Source: Paraprevotella clara YIT 11840 (GTDB lineage: Bacteria; Bacteroidota; Bacteroidia; Bacteroidales; Bacteroidaceae). From it: DNA of 46,069 nt. The DNA lies in NCBI RefSeq assembly GCF_000233955.1, contig NZ_JH376607.1, positions 1-46,069 of the forward strand, read 5' to 3'. The notes under the pieces were generated by a model. That model was not told where the DNA came from and did no database searches. It was given only the letters and a program-made list of their open reading frames with translations. This document shows positions 16,788 to 26,528 of the stretch, piece after piece (the stretch's first letter is position 1; each line of letters begins with the position of its first letter). The position numbers and the translations under genes are program-made.

Positions 16788-17720
16788 ATGGCAAGATTCA
16801 TCAATCCCTTTACCGATGTCGGTTTTAAGCGCATCTTCGGGCAAGCCATCCACAAAGAATTGTTGATAGACTTCCTGAACGACTTGTTAGTAGGAGAAAA
16901 GCGGATAACGGACATCACATTCTTGGACAAAGAGCTGTTGCCGGACTTTTCCGGCGACCGGGGCGTCATTTATGACATATATTGTACGAATGAAGACGGT
17001 GAACAGTTCATCGTGGAAATGCAAAACCGTGAACAGACCTTTTTCCGCGAACGGGCTTTGTACTACCTCTCGCAGGCCATCGCCCGGCAAGGGGAACGGG
17101 GTGCCGAATGGAAATTCAACCTGAAAGCCGTGTATGGCATCTTCTTCATGAATTTCCACCTGTCCCACTCGCCCGGCAAATTCCGCACGGACATCGTCTT
17201 GTCCGACCGGGATACGAACGAAGTGTTCTCCGACAAGCTCCGTTTCATTTTCCTGCAGCTCCCCTGCTTCACCAAGGAAGAAGATGAATGCCAAACTGAT
17301 TTTGAACGTTGGATTTATGTACTGAAAAATATGGAAACATTTCAAAGACTCCCATTCAAAGCCCGTAAATCGGTGTTTGAAAAACTGGAACAAATCGTAG
17401 ACATCGCTTCGCTCAGCAAAGAGGATCGCATGAAATATGACGAAAGCATCAAGGTGTACCGCGACCACCTTGCCGTGCTCGACTTCGCCAAGCAAGAAGG
17501 ATTGGAACTGGGGATGCGGCAAGGAAGAGCAGAAGGAATGGCTAAAGGAATAGCAGAAGGAATTGAACAAGGAATGGCCAAAGGCATCGAACAAGGTAAA
17601 AACGAAGGGGAAATGAATGAACGCCTTAAGAATGCACGACGCATGAAAACCAAAGGATATCCCATCGACGATATTGCCGACATCACCGGCTTGAGCACGG
17701 AAGAAATCAATTCGTTATAA
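16788..17720 (+). CDS. Rpn family PD-(D/E)XK nuclease / putative transposase
   Basis: The 310-residue protein belongs to the Rpn-like PD-(D/E)XK nuclease family (recombination-promoting nuclease, once annotated as transposase). The start MARFINPFTDVGFKRIFG is typical. The catalytic core shows VIYDIYC with the Asp and FIVEMQNREQ with the E-x-Q pair. Residues about 240-275 are short repeats of the type EGMAKGIAEG and EQGMAKG, a variable low-complexity linker. The end (IDDIADITGLSTEEINSL) is a small helical domain common in this family. No terminal inverted repeats were found around the gene, so it is not shown to be part of an intact insertion sequence. It has its own promoter and sits between purM and prfA. 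Confidence 0.88.
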   Translation: MARFINPFTDVGFKRIFGQAIHKELLIDFLNDLLVGEKRITDITFLDKELLPDFSGDRGVIYDIYCTNEDGEQFIVEMQNREQTFFRERALYYLSQAIARQGERGAEWKFNLKAVYGIFFMNFHLSHSPGKFRTDIVLSDRDTNEVFSDKLRFIFLQLPCFTKEEDECQTDFERWIYVLKNMETFQRLPFKARKSVFEKLEQIVDIASLSKEDRMKYDESIKVYRDHLAVLDFAKQEGLELGMRQGRAEGMAKGIAEGIEQGMAKGIEQGKNEGEMNERLKNARRMKTKGYPIDDIADITGLSTEEINSL

Positions 17721-17787
17721 AATCCTTTTCGGCTTCGTTCTCCTATTATATTGTCGCGGCCTTTTACGTCCTTTCATTTTTTCTCCG

Positions 17788-17795
17788 TATCTTTG
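17788..17795 (+). promoter_or_regulatory. -7 box for prfA
   Basis: TATCTTTG is a perfect Bacteroides -7 element 20 nt before the prfA ATG at 17815. The -33 element is weak (TTTA near 17763). prfA is thus transcribed independently of the nuclease gene. Confidence 0.65.
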
Positions 17796-17814
17796 CAGCC
17801 GGAAACTTGATATT

Positions 17815-18927
17815 ATGGCAGAAAACAATTCTATATTAGACAAATTGGAGGGGCTGGTAAGCCGCTACGAGGAGGTGGGCACTTTGATTACCGACCCGAA
17901 TGTAATCAGCGACCAAAAACGCTACGTAAAGCTGACTAAAGAATATAAGGACTTGGGTGATATCATGAAAGCCCGCAAAGAATATATGGACAGCCTGCAA
18001 ACGTTGCAAGACGCCAAGGAGATGTTGGCCACCGAAGACGACCCGGAAATGAAGGAGATGGCGCGCGAAGAAATGGCGGCCACTGAAAAACATATCCCCG
18101 AAATGGAGGAACGCATCAAGTTGCTCCTCGTCCCAGCCGACCCGGAAGACGACAAAAACGTCATTATGGAAATACGGGGAGGAACGGGAGGAGACGAAGC
18201 CGCACTGTTCGCAGGCGACTTGTTCCGCATGTACACCAAATATTGCGAAATGAAAGGCTGGAAGATAGCTATCTCCAGTTTTACGGAAGGAGCTGCGGGC
18301 GGCTTTAAAGAAATCATCTTCAGCGTAACGGGAGAAAAGGTATACGGCACGCTGAAATACGAATCGGGCGTACATCGCGTACAACGCGTACCGGCTACGG
18401 AAACACAAGGCCGCGTACATACCTCGGCCGCAACGGTGGCCGTACTGCCCGAAGCCCAAGAATTCGACGTGGAAATCAACGAAGGCGAAATCAAATGGGA
18501 CACTTTCCGCTCCAGCGGCGCAGGCGGACAGAACGTGAACAAGGTGGAATCCGGCGTACGTGCACGTTATCTGTGGAAAAACCCCAATACGGGAGAGACC
18601 GAGGAAATCCTGATAGAATGTACTGAAACGCGTGACCAACCCAAGAACAAGGAAAGAGCTTTGGCACGCCTGCGCACGTTCATCTACGACAAAGAACACC
18701 AGAAATATATCGACGACATTGCCAACCGCAGGAAGACAATGGTGTCCACCGGTGACCGTTCGGCCAAAATCCGTACGTACAACTATCCGCAAAGCCGTAT
18801 CACCGACCACCGCATCGGCTATAACATGCAGAACCTGCCTTCGTTCATGGACGGCAACATACAAGACTGCATCGACCAACTGACCGTGGCGGAAAATGCC
18901 GAACGGATGAAAGAAAGCGAACTCTAA
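17815..18927 (+). CDS. prfA: Peptide chain release factor 1
   Basis: RF1 reads UAA and UAG stop codons and releases the finished chain on the ribosome. The 370-residue protein has the usual layout: a helical N-terminal domain (residues 1-105), the codon-recognition region with the PAT tripeptide in RVQRVPATETQGRVHTSA, and the GGQ loop SSGAGGQNVNKVESG that acts in the peptidyl-transferase centre. The length is close to the E. coli enzyme (360). It is followed after 12 nt by the DUF4153 gene and then pyrF, and all three are probably one unit. Confidence 0.97.
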   Translation: MAENNSILDKLEGLVSRYEEVGTLITDPNVISDQKRYVKLTKEYKDLGDIMKARKEYMDSLQTLQDAKEMLATEDDPEMKEMAREEMAATEKHIPEMEERIKLLLVPADPEDDKNVIMEIRGGTGGDEAALFAGDLFRMYTKYCEMKGWKIAISSFTEGAAGGFKEIIFSVTGEKVYGTLKYESGVHRVQRVPATETQGRVHTSAATVAVLPEAQEFDVEINEGEIKWDTFRSSGAGGQNVNKVESGVRARYLWKNPNTGETEEILIECTETRDQPKNKERALARLRTFIYDKEHQKYIDDIANRRKTMVSTGDRSAKIRTYNYPQSRITDHRIGYNMQNLPSFMDGNIQDCIDQLTVAENAERMKESEL

Positions 18928-18939
18928 ACGGTAAAGAAC

Positions 18940-20709
18940 ATGAAAAAGTTTTTCACCCGGCAGATTATCATAAAAAGCGTCGAGCAATGCTTGAAACGTT
19001 TTCCGGTCACGGTTGGCTTTACAGTATCGCTCGCTGTTTTCTTATTAGTAGTATGCTGGGGGAAAGACGAATTGTTCACGGAACGTCAGACTTTCACCAT
19101 TAATTATTATCTGACTGTAGGAAGTTTGCTCTCTCTCTCCCTTCGCTTATGGGGAGAGGAAGTGAAACGTAAACGTATCGTATACATCGCCAACGCGCTA
19201 CTCCATTTGCTCCTATTAGCGGACGCCGGATACTTGTACCTATTGCCGGAAGACTTTCCTTTCTTGGAAACAGGGCTTGCCCACGGTTCCGCCCTGACGG
19301 CTTTGGGGTTAAGTATCTTCACACTTCCTTTTTTCCGTGAAAAAGACGATATCGCCTCATGGAATTTCACCCTGCAACTGGTATCTCATGCCGTTACCTC
19401 ATGGATAATCGGCGGTATCATGTGCGGCGGCCTCTGCCTGCTGACAGCATCCTTCTCCGGTTTATTCGGCCTGGAAGTAAATGGTAACTTCTATACCACA
19501 TGGCTCATTGTGTTTTGCCTGACCTTACCCTCATTGCTGTTTTTAGGGCAAATCCCGGCCGGAGAAGCCAAACACGACCGTACCGGTCATACTTCTGCAT
19601 TCCTCAGCAAAGTGATCCGCTATCTGTTCCTTCCGTTATTGGGATGTTACTTATTGGTACTTTATGTCTACGCATTGAAGATTCTCGTCCAATGGCAATT
19701 GCCGGACGGATGGGTTTCCTGGTTAGTCATCGCACTGACTGCGGGTTGCATCGGAGTAGAATTCTGTATGTACCCTTCTCTCCGCCAAGGACTTTCACGT
19801 TTCGAGCAACGTGTGGCGCGTGGGTTGCCCATCGCCATCCTGCCCCTGTTAGTACTGATGACTATCGGCATTGCCAGACGATTCAACGATTACGGCATCA
19901 CGCTCAACCGCCTGTACCTTCTGACTCTGAACATCTGGTTTTACATAGTCTGTATCGGCTTATTCGTTCTACGGGCACGGCGCATTCAATGGATTGCCGT
20001 GTCGTTTGCCGGCATCTTTCTGCTCACATCCGTACTTCCGGTAAATTATGCCCGACTCACCCACCGTTACATGTTCCAAGCCTTATCAATCCAAATCCAA
20101 ACATCATATAAAGGGGGACTCCCCATGGACGAAGAGCAATATCTGGACTGGCTGGCATCGCTTCCGCGGGAAACAGCGCGGCTTACTAACAGCCGTCTCA
20201 AAATACTGGATTATACTTTCAAAGACAAAGAAATTCATCGTCTTGTCGCTCCCGACATCAATTATTGGGGAGCGGAGAAATGTATTAAAGAAAACTCCGA
20301 AGTGCATTTCAGTCAAAAGAAAAATGGTACGGAAATCATTGCAAAAGGGACATACCTCCATTTTGAGGCGTCATCGCCATCTTCTGTCAAAATGGAATTA
20401 AACACCGGATATTCGGAACTGGTCGCATATCATAAGAGCGAAGACTCCATCCCTTGCAAATATTGGAAAGAAGAAGTCATGCCCATAGAACTTACCAACG
20501 GGCATCAAGTGATAGACACGATATACGTCCAGCCGTCCGACATCCGGAAATGGAGTGCCATGGATACGATTCCTCCACAAAAGTTCATCGGCAGGCAAAA
20601 AGACAATCTTTTTATCCTCACCGACTTCTCCCTATCCGGATATGCAGGAGACAAGAACCTGAACTTTACTTATTCCGGTTATTATTTTATTCAAAAGAAA
20701 ACGAACTAA
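18940..20709 (+). CDS. DUF4153-like multi-pass membrane protein
   Basis: The 589-residue protein has about ten hydrophobic segments in residues 1-370 (for example [20 protein letters not shown], and [19 protein letters not shown]). A soluble C-terminal region of about 200 residues follows that probably faces the periplasm. The pattern fits the DUF4153 family of Bacteroidales inner-membrane proteins, whose function is not known. No enzyme motif is visible. It lies between prfA and pyrF with gaps of 12 and 14 nt, so it is co-transcribed with two housekeeping genes, but this does not reveal its role. Confidence 0.8.
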   Translation: MKKFFTRQIIIKSVEQCLKRFPVTVGFTVSLAVFLLVVCWGKDELFTERQTFTINYYLTVGSLLSLSLRLWGEEVKRKRIVYIANALLHLLLLADAGYLYLLPEDFPFLETGLAHGSALTALGLSIFTLPFFREKDDIASWNFTLQLVSHAVTSWIIGGIMCGGLCLLTASFSGLFGLEVNGNFYTTWLIVFCLTLPSLLFLGQIPAGEAKHDRTGHTSAFLSKVIRYLFLPLLGCYLLVLYVYALKILVQWQLPDGWVSWLVIALTAGCIGVEFCMYPSLRQGLSRFEQRVARGLPIAILPLLVLMTIGIARRFNDYGITLNRLYLLTLNIWFYIVCIGLFVLRARRIQWIAVSFAGIFLLTSVLPVNYARLTHRYMFQALSIQIQTSYKGGLPMDEEQYLDWLASLPRETARLTNSRLKILDYTFKDKEIHRLVAPDINYWGAEKCIKENSEVHFSQKKNGTEIIAKGTYLHFEASSPSSVKMELNTGYSELVAYHKSEDSIPCKYWKEEVMPIELTNGHQVIDTIYVQPSDIRKWSAMDTIPPQKFIGRQKDNLFILTDFSLSGYAGDKNLNFTYSGYYFIQKKTN

Positions 20710-20723
20710 AAAACATATACGAC

Positions 20724-21545
20724 ATGAACAAACAAGAGCTTTTTGAGAACATCAAACGGAAAGAATCTTTCCTGTGTGTGGGATTGGACACTGACATTCA
20801 GAAAATCCCCTCGCACCTGCTAAAGGAAGAAGACCCCGTTTTCGCCTTCAACAAAGCCATCATCGACGCTACCGCACCTTATTGTATCGCTTACAAGCCG
20901 AATCTGGCATTTTATGAAAGCATGGGCGTAAAAGGCTGGCTCGCATTTGAAAAGACGATCCAATACCTGAACAAGAACTACCCCGACCAGTTCATCATCG
21001 CGGATGCCAAACGGGGAGATATCGGTAATACCTCGGCGATGTACGCCCGTACTTTCTTCGAGGAAATGCAACTCGATGCCCTGACAGTAGCTCCCTATAT
21101 GGGCGAAGACAGCGTAACCCCGTTCTTAGGTTATGAAAACAAATGGGTCATCCTTCTGGCTCTGACCAGTAACAAAGGCTCGCATGACTTCCAGTTGACC
21201 ACCGACACAGAGGGCGAACGTCTGTTTGAAAAGGTCCTGCGGAAAAGTCAGGAATGGGGCAACGACCAGAACATGATGTATGTAGTGGGTGCCACCCAAG
21301 GACACATGTTTGAAGACATCCGCAAAATCGTCCCCAACCACTTCCTGCTCGTACCGGGCATCGGTGCACAAGGAGGCTCATTGGAAGAAGTCTGCCAATA
21401 TGGCATGAACAGCACTTGCGGCTTGATAGTCAACAGCAGCCGGGCCATCATTTATGCCGATTCCACAGAAAGCTTCGCTGTCGTAGCCGGTGAAAAGGCA
21501 CGTGAAGTGCAACAACAAATGGCAGTGCAATTAAAAAAGCTATAA
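20724..21545 (+). CDS. pyrF: Orotidine 5'-phosphate decarboxylase, type 2
   Basis: PyrF decarboxylates OMP to UMP, the last step of UMP synthesis. The 273-residue protein has the catalytic signature [19 protein letters not shown] and, near the start, [14 protein letters not shown]. Length and motifs place it with the longer, mycobacterial-type enzymes rather than the roughly 230-residue E. coli form. The frame is open back to 20454, but that part overlaps the DUF4153 gene; the ATG at 20724 after an A-rich leader is the start. A hairpin terminator follows. Confidence 0.96.
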   Translation: MNKQELFENIKRKESFLCVGLDTDIQKIPSHLLKEEDPVFAFNKAIIDATAPYCIAYKPNLAFYESMGVKGWLAFEKTIQYLNKNYPDQFIIADAKRGDIGNTSAMYARTFFEEMQLDALTVAPYMGEDSVTPFLGYENKWVILLALTSNKGSHDFQLTTDTEGERLFEKVLRKSQEWGNDQNMMYVVGATQGHMFEDIRKIVPNHFLLVPGIGAQGGSLEEVCQYGMNSTCGLIVNSSRAIIYADSTESFAVVAGEKAREVQQQMAVQLKKL

Positions 21546-21573
21546 GCACTGAGCAACCATGTTTTATATTTGA

Positions 21574-21605
21574 CAGCCGTCTGGGAATCCAAATCCGGAC
21601 GGCTG
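21574..21605 (+). terminator. Hairpin terminator after pyrF
   Basis: CAGCCGTCTGG (21574-21584) pairs with CCGGACGGCTG (21595-21605) with one non-Watson-Crick position, followed by ACTTTTAT. It lies about 30 nt past the pyrF stop. Confidence 0.75.
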
Positions 21606-21773
21606 ACTTTTATAAGTCTCCATCCATATTTACACACCCTTTCCTACACGTCTTGGCTACGGGAAAAGGTAGCTTAAATCAGGCTTGCCGTTTATTTTAT
21701 TATCTCAAAATATAGTGTAATTCGATTTTTTTTGCGAAATTTGCAAAATTAGTAATGACAATAACTAAAGACC

Positions 21774-22823
21774 ATGGAATTTACCGCTAAGCAGATAGCA
21801 GAATTCATACAGGGTTCAGTTGAGGGAAATGAAAACGCATCGGTACATACTTTTGCCAAAATAGAGGAAGGTGTACCAGGAGCTATATCGTTTCTGTCCA
21901 ATCCTAAATACACTCATTATCTCTATGACACACAGTCCAGTATTGTATTAGTGGACCGGAATCTTGAATTAGAAAAAGAAACCCAAGCCACGCTGATTCG
22001 TGTGGACAATGCCTACGAGGCCGTAGCCAAATTATTGGCTTTGTATGAGATGAGCAAGCCCAAGAAAAAAGGCATTGATTCATTGGCATATATCGCACCT
22101 ACGGCTCAAATCGACGAAGACTGTTACATCGCCCCTTTTGCTTATATCGGTGAAAACGTGCATATCGGTAAAGGTACACAAATATATCCCCATACCACCG
22201 TGTACGATAATGCTTCGGTTGGCGAAGACTGTGTACTGTATTCCAATGTTTCGGTATATCACGATTGTAAAATCGGCAATCGGGTCATTTTGCATGCAGG
22301 CTGCGTAATCGGTGCGGACGGCTTCGGTTTTGCACCGACCGAGAACGGCTATGACAAAATTCCGCAAATCGGTATCGTAACCATAGAAGACGACGTGGAA
22401 ATCGGTGCCAATACTTGTGTGGATCGTTCTACGATGGGATCTACGTTCGTACGCCGAGGAGTCAAGTTGGATAATCTGGTCCAAATTGCCCATAACGTAG
22501 AAGTCGGGGAAAACACGGTGATGTCCGCTCAGGTAGGCGTAGCCGGTTCTACTAAAATCGGGAAATGGTGTATGTTCGGCGGGCAAGTGGGTATTGCAGG
22601 ACATGCGGTCATCGGTGATGAAGTCAGGTCCGGTGCTCAAGCCGGTATTGCCGGAAGCATACGCAAGGGGCACATTACCGTACAAGGTTCTCCTGCCATC
22701 GAAGCTAAAAATTTTGCACGTTCAAGTGTAGTGTACAAAAAACTACCTGAGATATATGCGGATGTGAACCATTTGAAAAAAGAAATAGAAGATTTAAAAG
22801 AAATACTGAATAAGAAGAAATAA
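21774..22823 (+). CDS. lpxD: UDP-3-O-(3-hydroxyacyl)glucosamine N-acyltransferase
   Basis: LpxD adds the second 3-hydroxyacyl chain (N-linked) to the glucosamine precursor of lipid A. The 349-residue protein has an N-terminal uridine-binding domain (residues about 1-100), then a left-handed beta-helix of hexapeptide repeats ([16 protein letters not shown] and following), and a C-terminal helix. The catalytic His is likely His240 in [13 protein letters not shown]. It is the first of three lipid A genes in a row, 6 nt before lpxC-fabZ. No strong consensus promoter was seen in the 168 nt between the pyrF terminator and the start. Confidence 0.96.
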   Translation: MEFTAKQIAEFIQGSVEGNENASVHTFAKIEEGVPGAISFLSNPKYTHYLYDTQSSIVLVDRNLELEKETQATLIRVDNAYEAVAKLLALYEMSKPKKKGIDSLAYIAPTAQIDEDCYIAPFAYIGENVHIGKGTQIYPHTTVYDNASVGEDCVLYSNVSVYHDCKIGNRVILHAGCVIGADGFGFAPTENGYDKIPQIGIVTIEDDVEIGANTCVDRSTMGSTFVRRGVKLDNLVQIAHNVEVGENTVMSAQVGVAGSTKIGKWCMFGGQVGIAGHAVIGDEVRSGAQAGIAGSIRKGHITVQGSPAIEAKNFARSSVVYKKLPEIYADVNHLKKEIEDLKEILNKKK

Positions 22824-22829
22824 AGAGCT

Positions 22830-24215
22830 ATGCTGAAACAGAAAACATTGCAAGGAAGTTTTTCTTTGTGCGGCAAAGGATTGCATACAGGTCTGAATCT
22901 GACCGTTACATTCAATCCTGCTCCCGAAAACCACGGATATAAAATACAACGAATCGACCTGGACGGGCGTCCCATTATTGACGCCGTAGCCGAAAATGTG
23001 GTAGAAACCACACGCGGCACCGTCTTGGGACGAGGAGAAGCCCGTTGCAGTACAGTAGAACATGCCTTAGCTGCTTTATACGCCATGGGAGTGGACAACT
23101 GCCTTTTGCAAGTCAACGGCCCTGAAGTTCCTATTCTGGACGGAAGCGCGGAAATTTACGTGGAGAACATCAAACGTGTAGGCATAGCCGAACAGAACGC
23201 AGTCAAAGACTATTATATCATCCGTAAAAAGTTGGAAGTCAAAGATGAGGAAACCGGTTCTTGCATTACAATCCTACCGGATGAGCAGTTCAGCATCACG
23301 GCGATGATTTCATTCAATTCCAAAGTTCTTTCCAGCCAATTTGCCACTTTGGACAACATGGAGAATTTCGAATCTGAAATCGCCCCGAGCCGTACTTTCG
23401 TTTTTGTTCGTGAAGTAGAACAACTGATGGCCGCCGGTCTTATCAAAGGCGGAGACTTGGACAACGCTATCGTGATTTATGAGAATGAGATGTCTCAAGA
23501 AAAGTTGGACAAATTGGCCGACAGTATCGGAGTTCCCCATCACGATGCCACAGAAAAAGGATATTTGAACCATAAACCTCTGGTATGGGAAAATGAACCG
23601 GCACGCCACAAACTGCTCGATATTATCGGCGACATGGCACTGATCGGCAAGCCCATCAAAGGGCGTATCATCGCTACCCGTCCCGGACATACTATCAATA
23701 ATAAGTTTGCCCGCCTGATCCGCAAAGAAATTCGGGCACACGAAATACAGGCTCCAGGCTACGACTGTAACGAACCGCCGGTAATGGATGTCAATCGTAT
23801 CCGCGAGCTTCTCCCCCACCGTTATCCCATGCAACTTGTGGATAAGGTCATAGAACTCGGGCCTACGACCATCGTAGCCGTTAAAAACGTAACAAGTAAC
23901 GAACCGTTTTTTACCGGACATTTCCCACAGGAACCGGTCATGCCCGGTGTGCTGCAAATCGAAGCCATGGCTCAAGCAGGCGGTCTTTTAGTGTTGAATT
24001 CCGTAGATGAACCGGAACGTTGGAGCACCTACTTCTTACGCATAGACCAAGTGAAATTCCGCCAAAAAGTGGTTCCGGGAGATACCCTCCTTTTCAAAGT
24101 AGAACTGTTAGCACCGGTACGTCATGGCATCTCGTCCATGCGCGGTTATGTGTTTGTGGGAGAAAGCATCGTGACCGAAGCCACATTTACTGCACAAATC
24201 GTAAAAAACAAGTAA
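22830..24215 (+). CDS. lpxC-fabZ: Bifunctional LpxC deacetylase / FabZ dehydratase
   Basis: This 461-residue fusion joins two enzymes. Residues about 1-300 are LpxC, the zinc-dependent deacetylase that commits UDP-acyl-GlcNAc to lipid A; His78 (VEHALAAL), His260 and Asp264 (ARHKLLDIIGD) are the zinc ligands. Residues about 315-461 are FabZ, the 3-hydroxyacyl-ACP dehydratase of fatty acid synthesis, with His330 (LPHRYPMQLVD) and Glu378 (PGVLQIEAMAQ) in the active site. The two compete for the same hydroxyacyl pool in other bacteria. The fusion is known in Bacteroidetes and is not a sequencing artefact, since the frame is open throughout. It lies between lpxD and lpxA. Confidence 0.97.
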   Translation: MLKQKTLQGSFSLCGKGLHTGLNLTVTFNPAPENHGYKIQRIDLDGRPIIDAVAENVVETTRGTVLGRGEARCSTVEHALAALYAMGVDNCLLQVNGPEVPILDGSAEIYVENIKRVGIAEQNAVKDYYIIRKKLEVKDEETGSCITILPDEQFSITAMISFNSKVLSSQFATLDNMENFESEIAPSRTFVFVREVEQLMAAGLIKGGDLDNAIVIYENEMSQEKLDKLADSIGVPHHDATEKGYLNHKPLVWENEPARHKLLDIIGDMALIGKPIKGRIIATRPGHTINNKFARLIRKEIRAHEIQAPGYDCNEPPVMDVNRIRELLPHRYPMQLVDKVIELGPTTIVAVKNVTSNEPFFTGHFPQEPVMPGVLQIEAMAQAGGLLVLNSVDEPERWSTYFLRIDQVKFRQKVVPGDTLLFKVELLAPVRHGISSMRGYVFVGESIVTEATFTAQIVKNK

Positions 24216-24225
24216 GATAGAATTT

Positions 24226-24999
24226 ATGAGCAAAATAAGTCCTTTGGCTTTCATAGATCCGGAAGCTAAAATCGGTGAGAACTGCGAAATCGGCCCGTTT
24301 TGTTTCATTGACAAAAACGTGGAAATAGGCGACAATAACGTGTTGATGAACAGTGTAAGCGTACTATACGGAGCACGTATCGGCAACGGCAATGTCATTT
24401 TTCCGGGGGCTGTTATCAGTGCCGTGCCTCAAGATTTGAAATTCCGGGGAGAAGACACCACAGCCGAAGTCGGCGATAACAACAAAATCCGTGAGAACGT
24501 AACAATCAACCGTGGTACGGCGGCAAAAGGCAAAACCTGCGTAGGCAGTGGTAATTTGCTGATGGAAAGCGTACATGTAGCCCATGATGCTTTTGTTGGA
24601 AACGATTGTATCATCGGCAACGGTACCAAATTGGCCGGTGAAATCATCATCGACGACCACGCCATCATCAGTGCCAACGTTCTGATGCACCAATTCTGTC
24701 GCGTAGGGGGATATACGATGGTAGGCGGAGGGACACGTTTCAGCCAAGACATTCCACCTTATACTATATGTGCACGCGAGCCGGTTGCCTATTGCGGTCT
24801 GAATCTTGTCGGATTACGACGGAGAGGCTTCAGCAACGAACTGATAGAAAACATACATAATGCTTACCGTATTATTTACCAGGGAGGCGTACCTTTGAAC
24901 GAAGCCTTACAGAAAGTACGGGAAGAAGTGCCTGCCAGTCCGGAAATAAACTATATCATCGAGTTCATTGAAAACTCCAAAAGAGGATTTGTCCACTAA
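24226..24999 (+). CDS. lpxA: UDP-N-acetylglucosamine O-acyltransferase
   Basis: LpxA transfers a 3-hydroxyacyl chain from ACP to UDP-GlcNAc, the first step of lipid A synthesis. The 257-residue protein begins with left-handed beta-helix repeats (IDPEAKIGENCEIGPFCFI) and has the catalytic His120 in MESVHVAHDAFVGND. The C-terminal helical domain has GLNLVGLRRRGFS. The length is usual for the family. It follows lpxC-fabZ after 10 nt. Confidence 0.97.
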   Translation: MSKISPLAFIDPEAKIGENCEIGPFCFIDKNVEIGDNNVLMNSVSVLYGARIGNGNVIFPGAVISAVPQDLKFRGEDTTAEVGDNNKIRENVTINRGTAAKGKTCVGSGNLLMESVHVAHDAFVGNDCIIGNGTKLAGEIIIDDHAIISANVLMHQFCRVGGYTMVGGGTRFSQDIPPYTICAREPVAYCGLNLVGLRRRGFSNELIENIHNAYRIIYQGGVPLNEALQKVREEVPASPEINYIIEFIENSKRGFVH

Positions 25000-25014
25000 A
25001 TATCATAAAAAGCC

Positions 25015-25563
25015 ATGGTATACCGTTTTACCATTATCTCTAATGAAGTAGAAGATTTTATCAGAGAAATCAAAATAGATGCCGAGGCCACCTTTTACGA
25101 CCTGCATCAGGCCATATTGTCTTCGTGCCACTATGCAGACAATGTGCCTACTTCTTTTTTCATCTGTAACCAAGAGTGGGAACAAGAACAGGAGATTCTG
25201 TTGGAAGACATGGGCACAAGCCGATCGGACGAAGACTTGTATTTGATGAAAAAGACACGGCTCAACGAACTGTTGGAAGACGAAAAACAACGCATGGTCT
25301 ATGTTTTCGACCCATTGGACAACCGCATGTTTTTCATTGAACTGACTGAAATCAGTTTCGGAAAGACGCAGGAACAGCCGGTATGCAGCCGAAGCCATGG
25401 CGAAGCTCCGCAACAATCCATGGATTTGGAAGAGTTTCTGAATAAGGAGACCACCAAACCCTCGGAAGATTTAAACGAAGATTTCTACGGAAGCGAGAGC
25501 TTCGACACGGAAGAATTCGACCCGGAAGGATTCGAAATCAGCGAAGGCAACCCTTATCATTGA
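25015..25563 (+). CDS. pRiA4b ORF-3-like (IS1096 passenger TnpR type) protein
   Basis: The 182-residue acidic protein starts MVYRFTIISNEVEDFIREI and has SFFICNQEWEQEQEI and MVYVFDPLDNRMFFIEL, which fit the pRiA4b ORF-3-like fold. That family was named for a plasmid gene and for a passenger of IS1096, but many Bacteroidetes carry it as a stable chromosomal gene. The C-terminal 40 residues are rich in Glu, Asp and Ser and probably disordered. It sits 15 nt after lpxA and 3 nt before miaA, so it is part of the operon. No function is assigned, and no transposon features surround it. Confidence 0.78.
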   Translation: MVYRFTIISNEVEDFIREIKIDAEATFYDLHQAILSSCHYADNVPTSFFICNQEWEQEQEILLEDMGTSRSDEDLYLMKKTRLNELLEDEKQRMVYVFDPLDNRMFFIELTEISFGKTQEQPVCSRSHGEAPQQSMDLEEFLNKETTKPSEDLNEDFYGSESFDTEEFDPEGFEISEGNPYH

Positions 25564-25566
25564 TTC

Positions 25567-26472
25567 ATGAAGCCCCGACTTGTCGTATTGATAGGACCTA
25601 CGGGAGTGGGAAAAACAGAGCTCAGCCTTTCGTTGGCTGAGTTTCTTCATACTCCTATTATCAACGCGGATTCACGGCAACTATTCCGTGACCTGCCTAT
25701 CGGAACCGCTGCACCCACCGAAGCTCAACAACAGCGTGTCAGACATTATTTCGTCGGCACACTTGGGCTAACGGACTATTACAGTGCAGCACAATACGAA
25801 ACAGACGTACTTCGTTTATTGGACGACCTCCACTCCCAACATCCATACGCCTTACTGACGGGCGGAAGCATGATGTACATCGACGCGGTTTGCAAGGGTA
25901 TCGACGACATTCCTGCCGTAGACGAAGAAACCCGCCGCCTTATGTTGGAAAGATACGAAGAAGTGGGACTGGAACAGCTTTGCAAAGAACTGAAACTGCT
26001 CGACCCGGAATACTACAACCTCGTAGACCACAAAAATCCCAAACGCGTCATCCACGCATTGGAGATATGCTACATGACGGGAAAACCTTATTCAAGCTTC
26101 CGCACCAGCCAACCCAAGGCACGTCCGTTTGACATCCTTAAAATCGGATTAAGACGGGAACGGGAAGAACTATACGAGCGTATCAACCAGCGCGTGAACC
26201 AAATGATAACAGACGGACTGGTGGAAGAGGCACGAAAAGTCATCGCCTACAGGCATACCAATGCCCTCAATACCGTAGGATATAAGGAAATATTCAAATA
26301 CATAGACGGTTCCTGGACTTTGGAAACGGCTGTGGAGAAAATCAAACAAAACACCCGTATTTATTCACGTAAGCAAATGACATGGTTTCGCCGCGACGAA
26401 AGCATTCATTGGTTTCATCCGGATGAAACGGAAGCTATAAAAAAACTCATAGAAAAAGAGATTATGCCATAA
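25567..26472 (+). CDS. miaA: tRNA dimethylallyltransferase
   Basis: MiaA adds a dimethylallyl group to A37 of tRNAs that read codons starting with U. The 301-residue protein has the P-loop [16 protein letters not shown], the substrate motif [31 protein letters not shown], and near the end [16 protein letters not shown]. The length is normal for the family. It follows the pRiA4b-like gene after 3 nt. A -7 box for the next gene lies just after its stop. Confidence 0.96.
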   Translation: MKPRLVVLIGPTGVGKTELSLSLAEFLHTPIINADSRQLFRDLPIGTAAPTEAQQQRVRHYFVGTLGLTDYYSAAQYETDVLRLLDDLHSQHPYALLTGGSMMYIDAVCKGIDDIPAVDEETRRLMLERYEEVGLEQLCKELKLLDPEYYNLVDHKNPKRVIHALEICYMTGKPYSSFRTSQPKARPFDILKIGLRREREELYERINQRVNQMITDGLVEEARKVIAYRHTNALNTVGYKEIFKYIDGSWTLETAVEKIKQNTRIYSRKQMTWFRRDESIHWFHPDETEAIKKLIEKEIMP

Positions 26473-26480
26473 ACTTTTTC

Positions 26481-26488
26481 TAAATTTG
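26481..26488 (+). promoter_or_regulatory. -7 box for the penicillin-binding protein gene
   Basis: TAAATTTG matches TAnnTTTG, 8 nt after the miaA stop and 40 nt before the next ATG at 26529. No clear -33 element is seen. Confidence 0.5.
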
Positions 26489-26528
26489 CTCCTATTAAAC
26501 ATCATTCAACCTACATAAGTCAAATCAC

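Noticed and set aside
16788-17720. Rpn gene as part of an intact insertion sequence
   Set aside because: No terminal inverted repeats or target duplications were found on either side; the family is often found as a lone nuclease gene.
20454-20723. Longer N-terminus for PyrF
   Set aside because: It overlaps the DUF4153 gene; the conserved enzyme starts at 20724.
22830-24215. lpxC-fabZ fusion as a novel finding
   Set aside because: This fusion is already known in Bacteroidetes.
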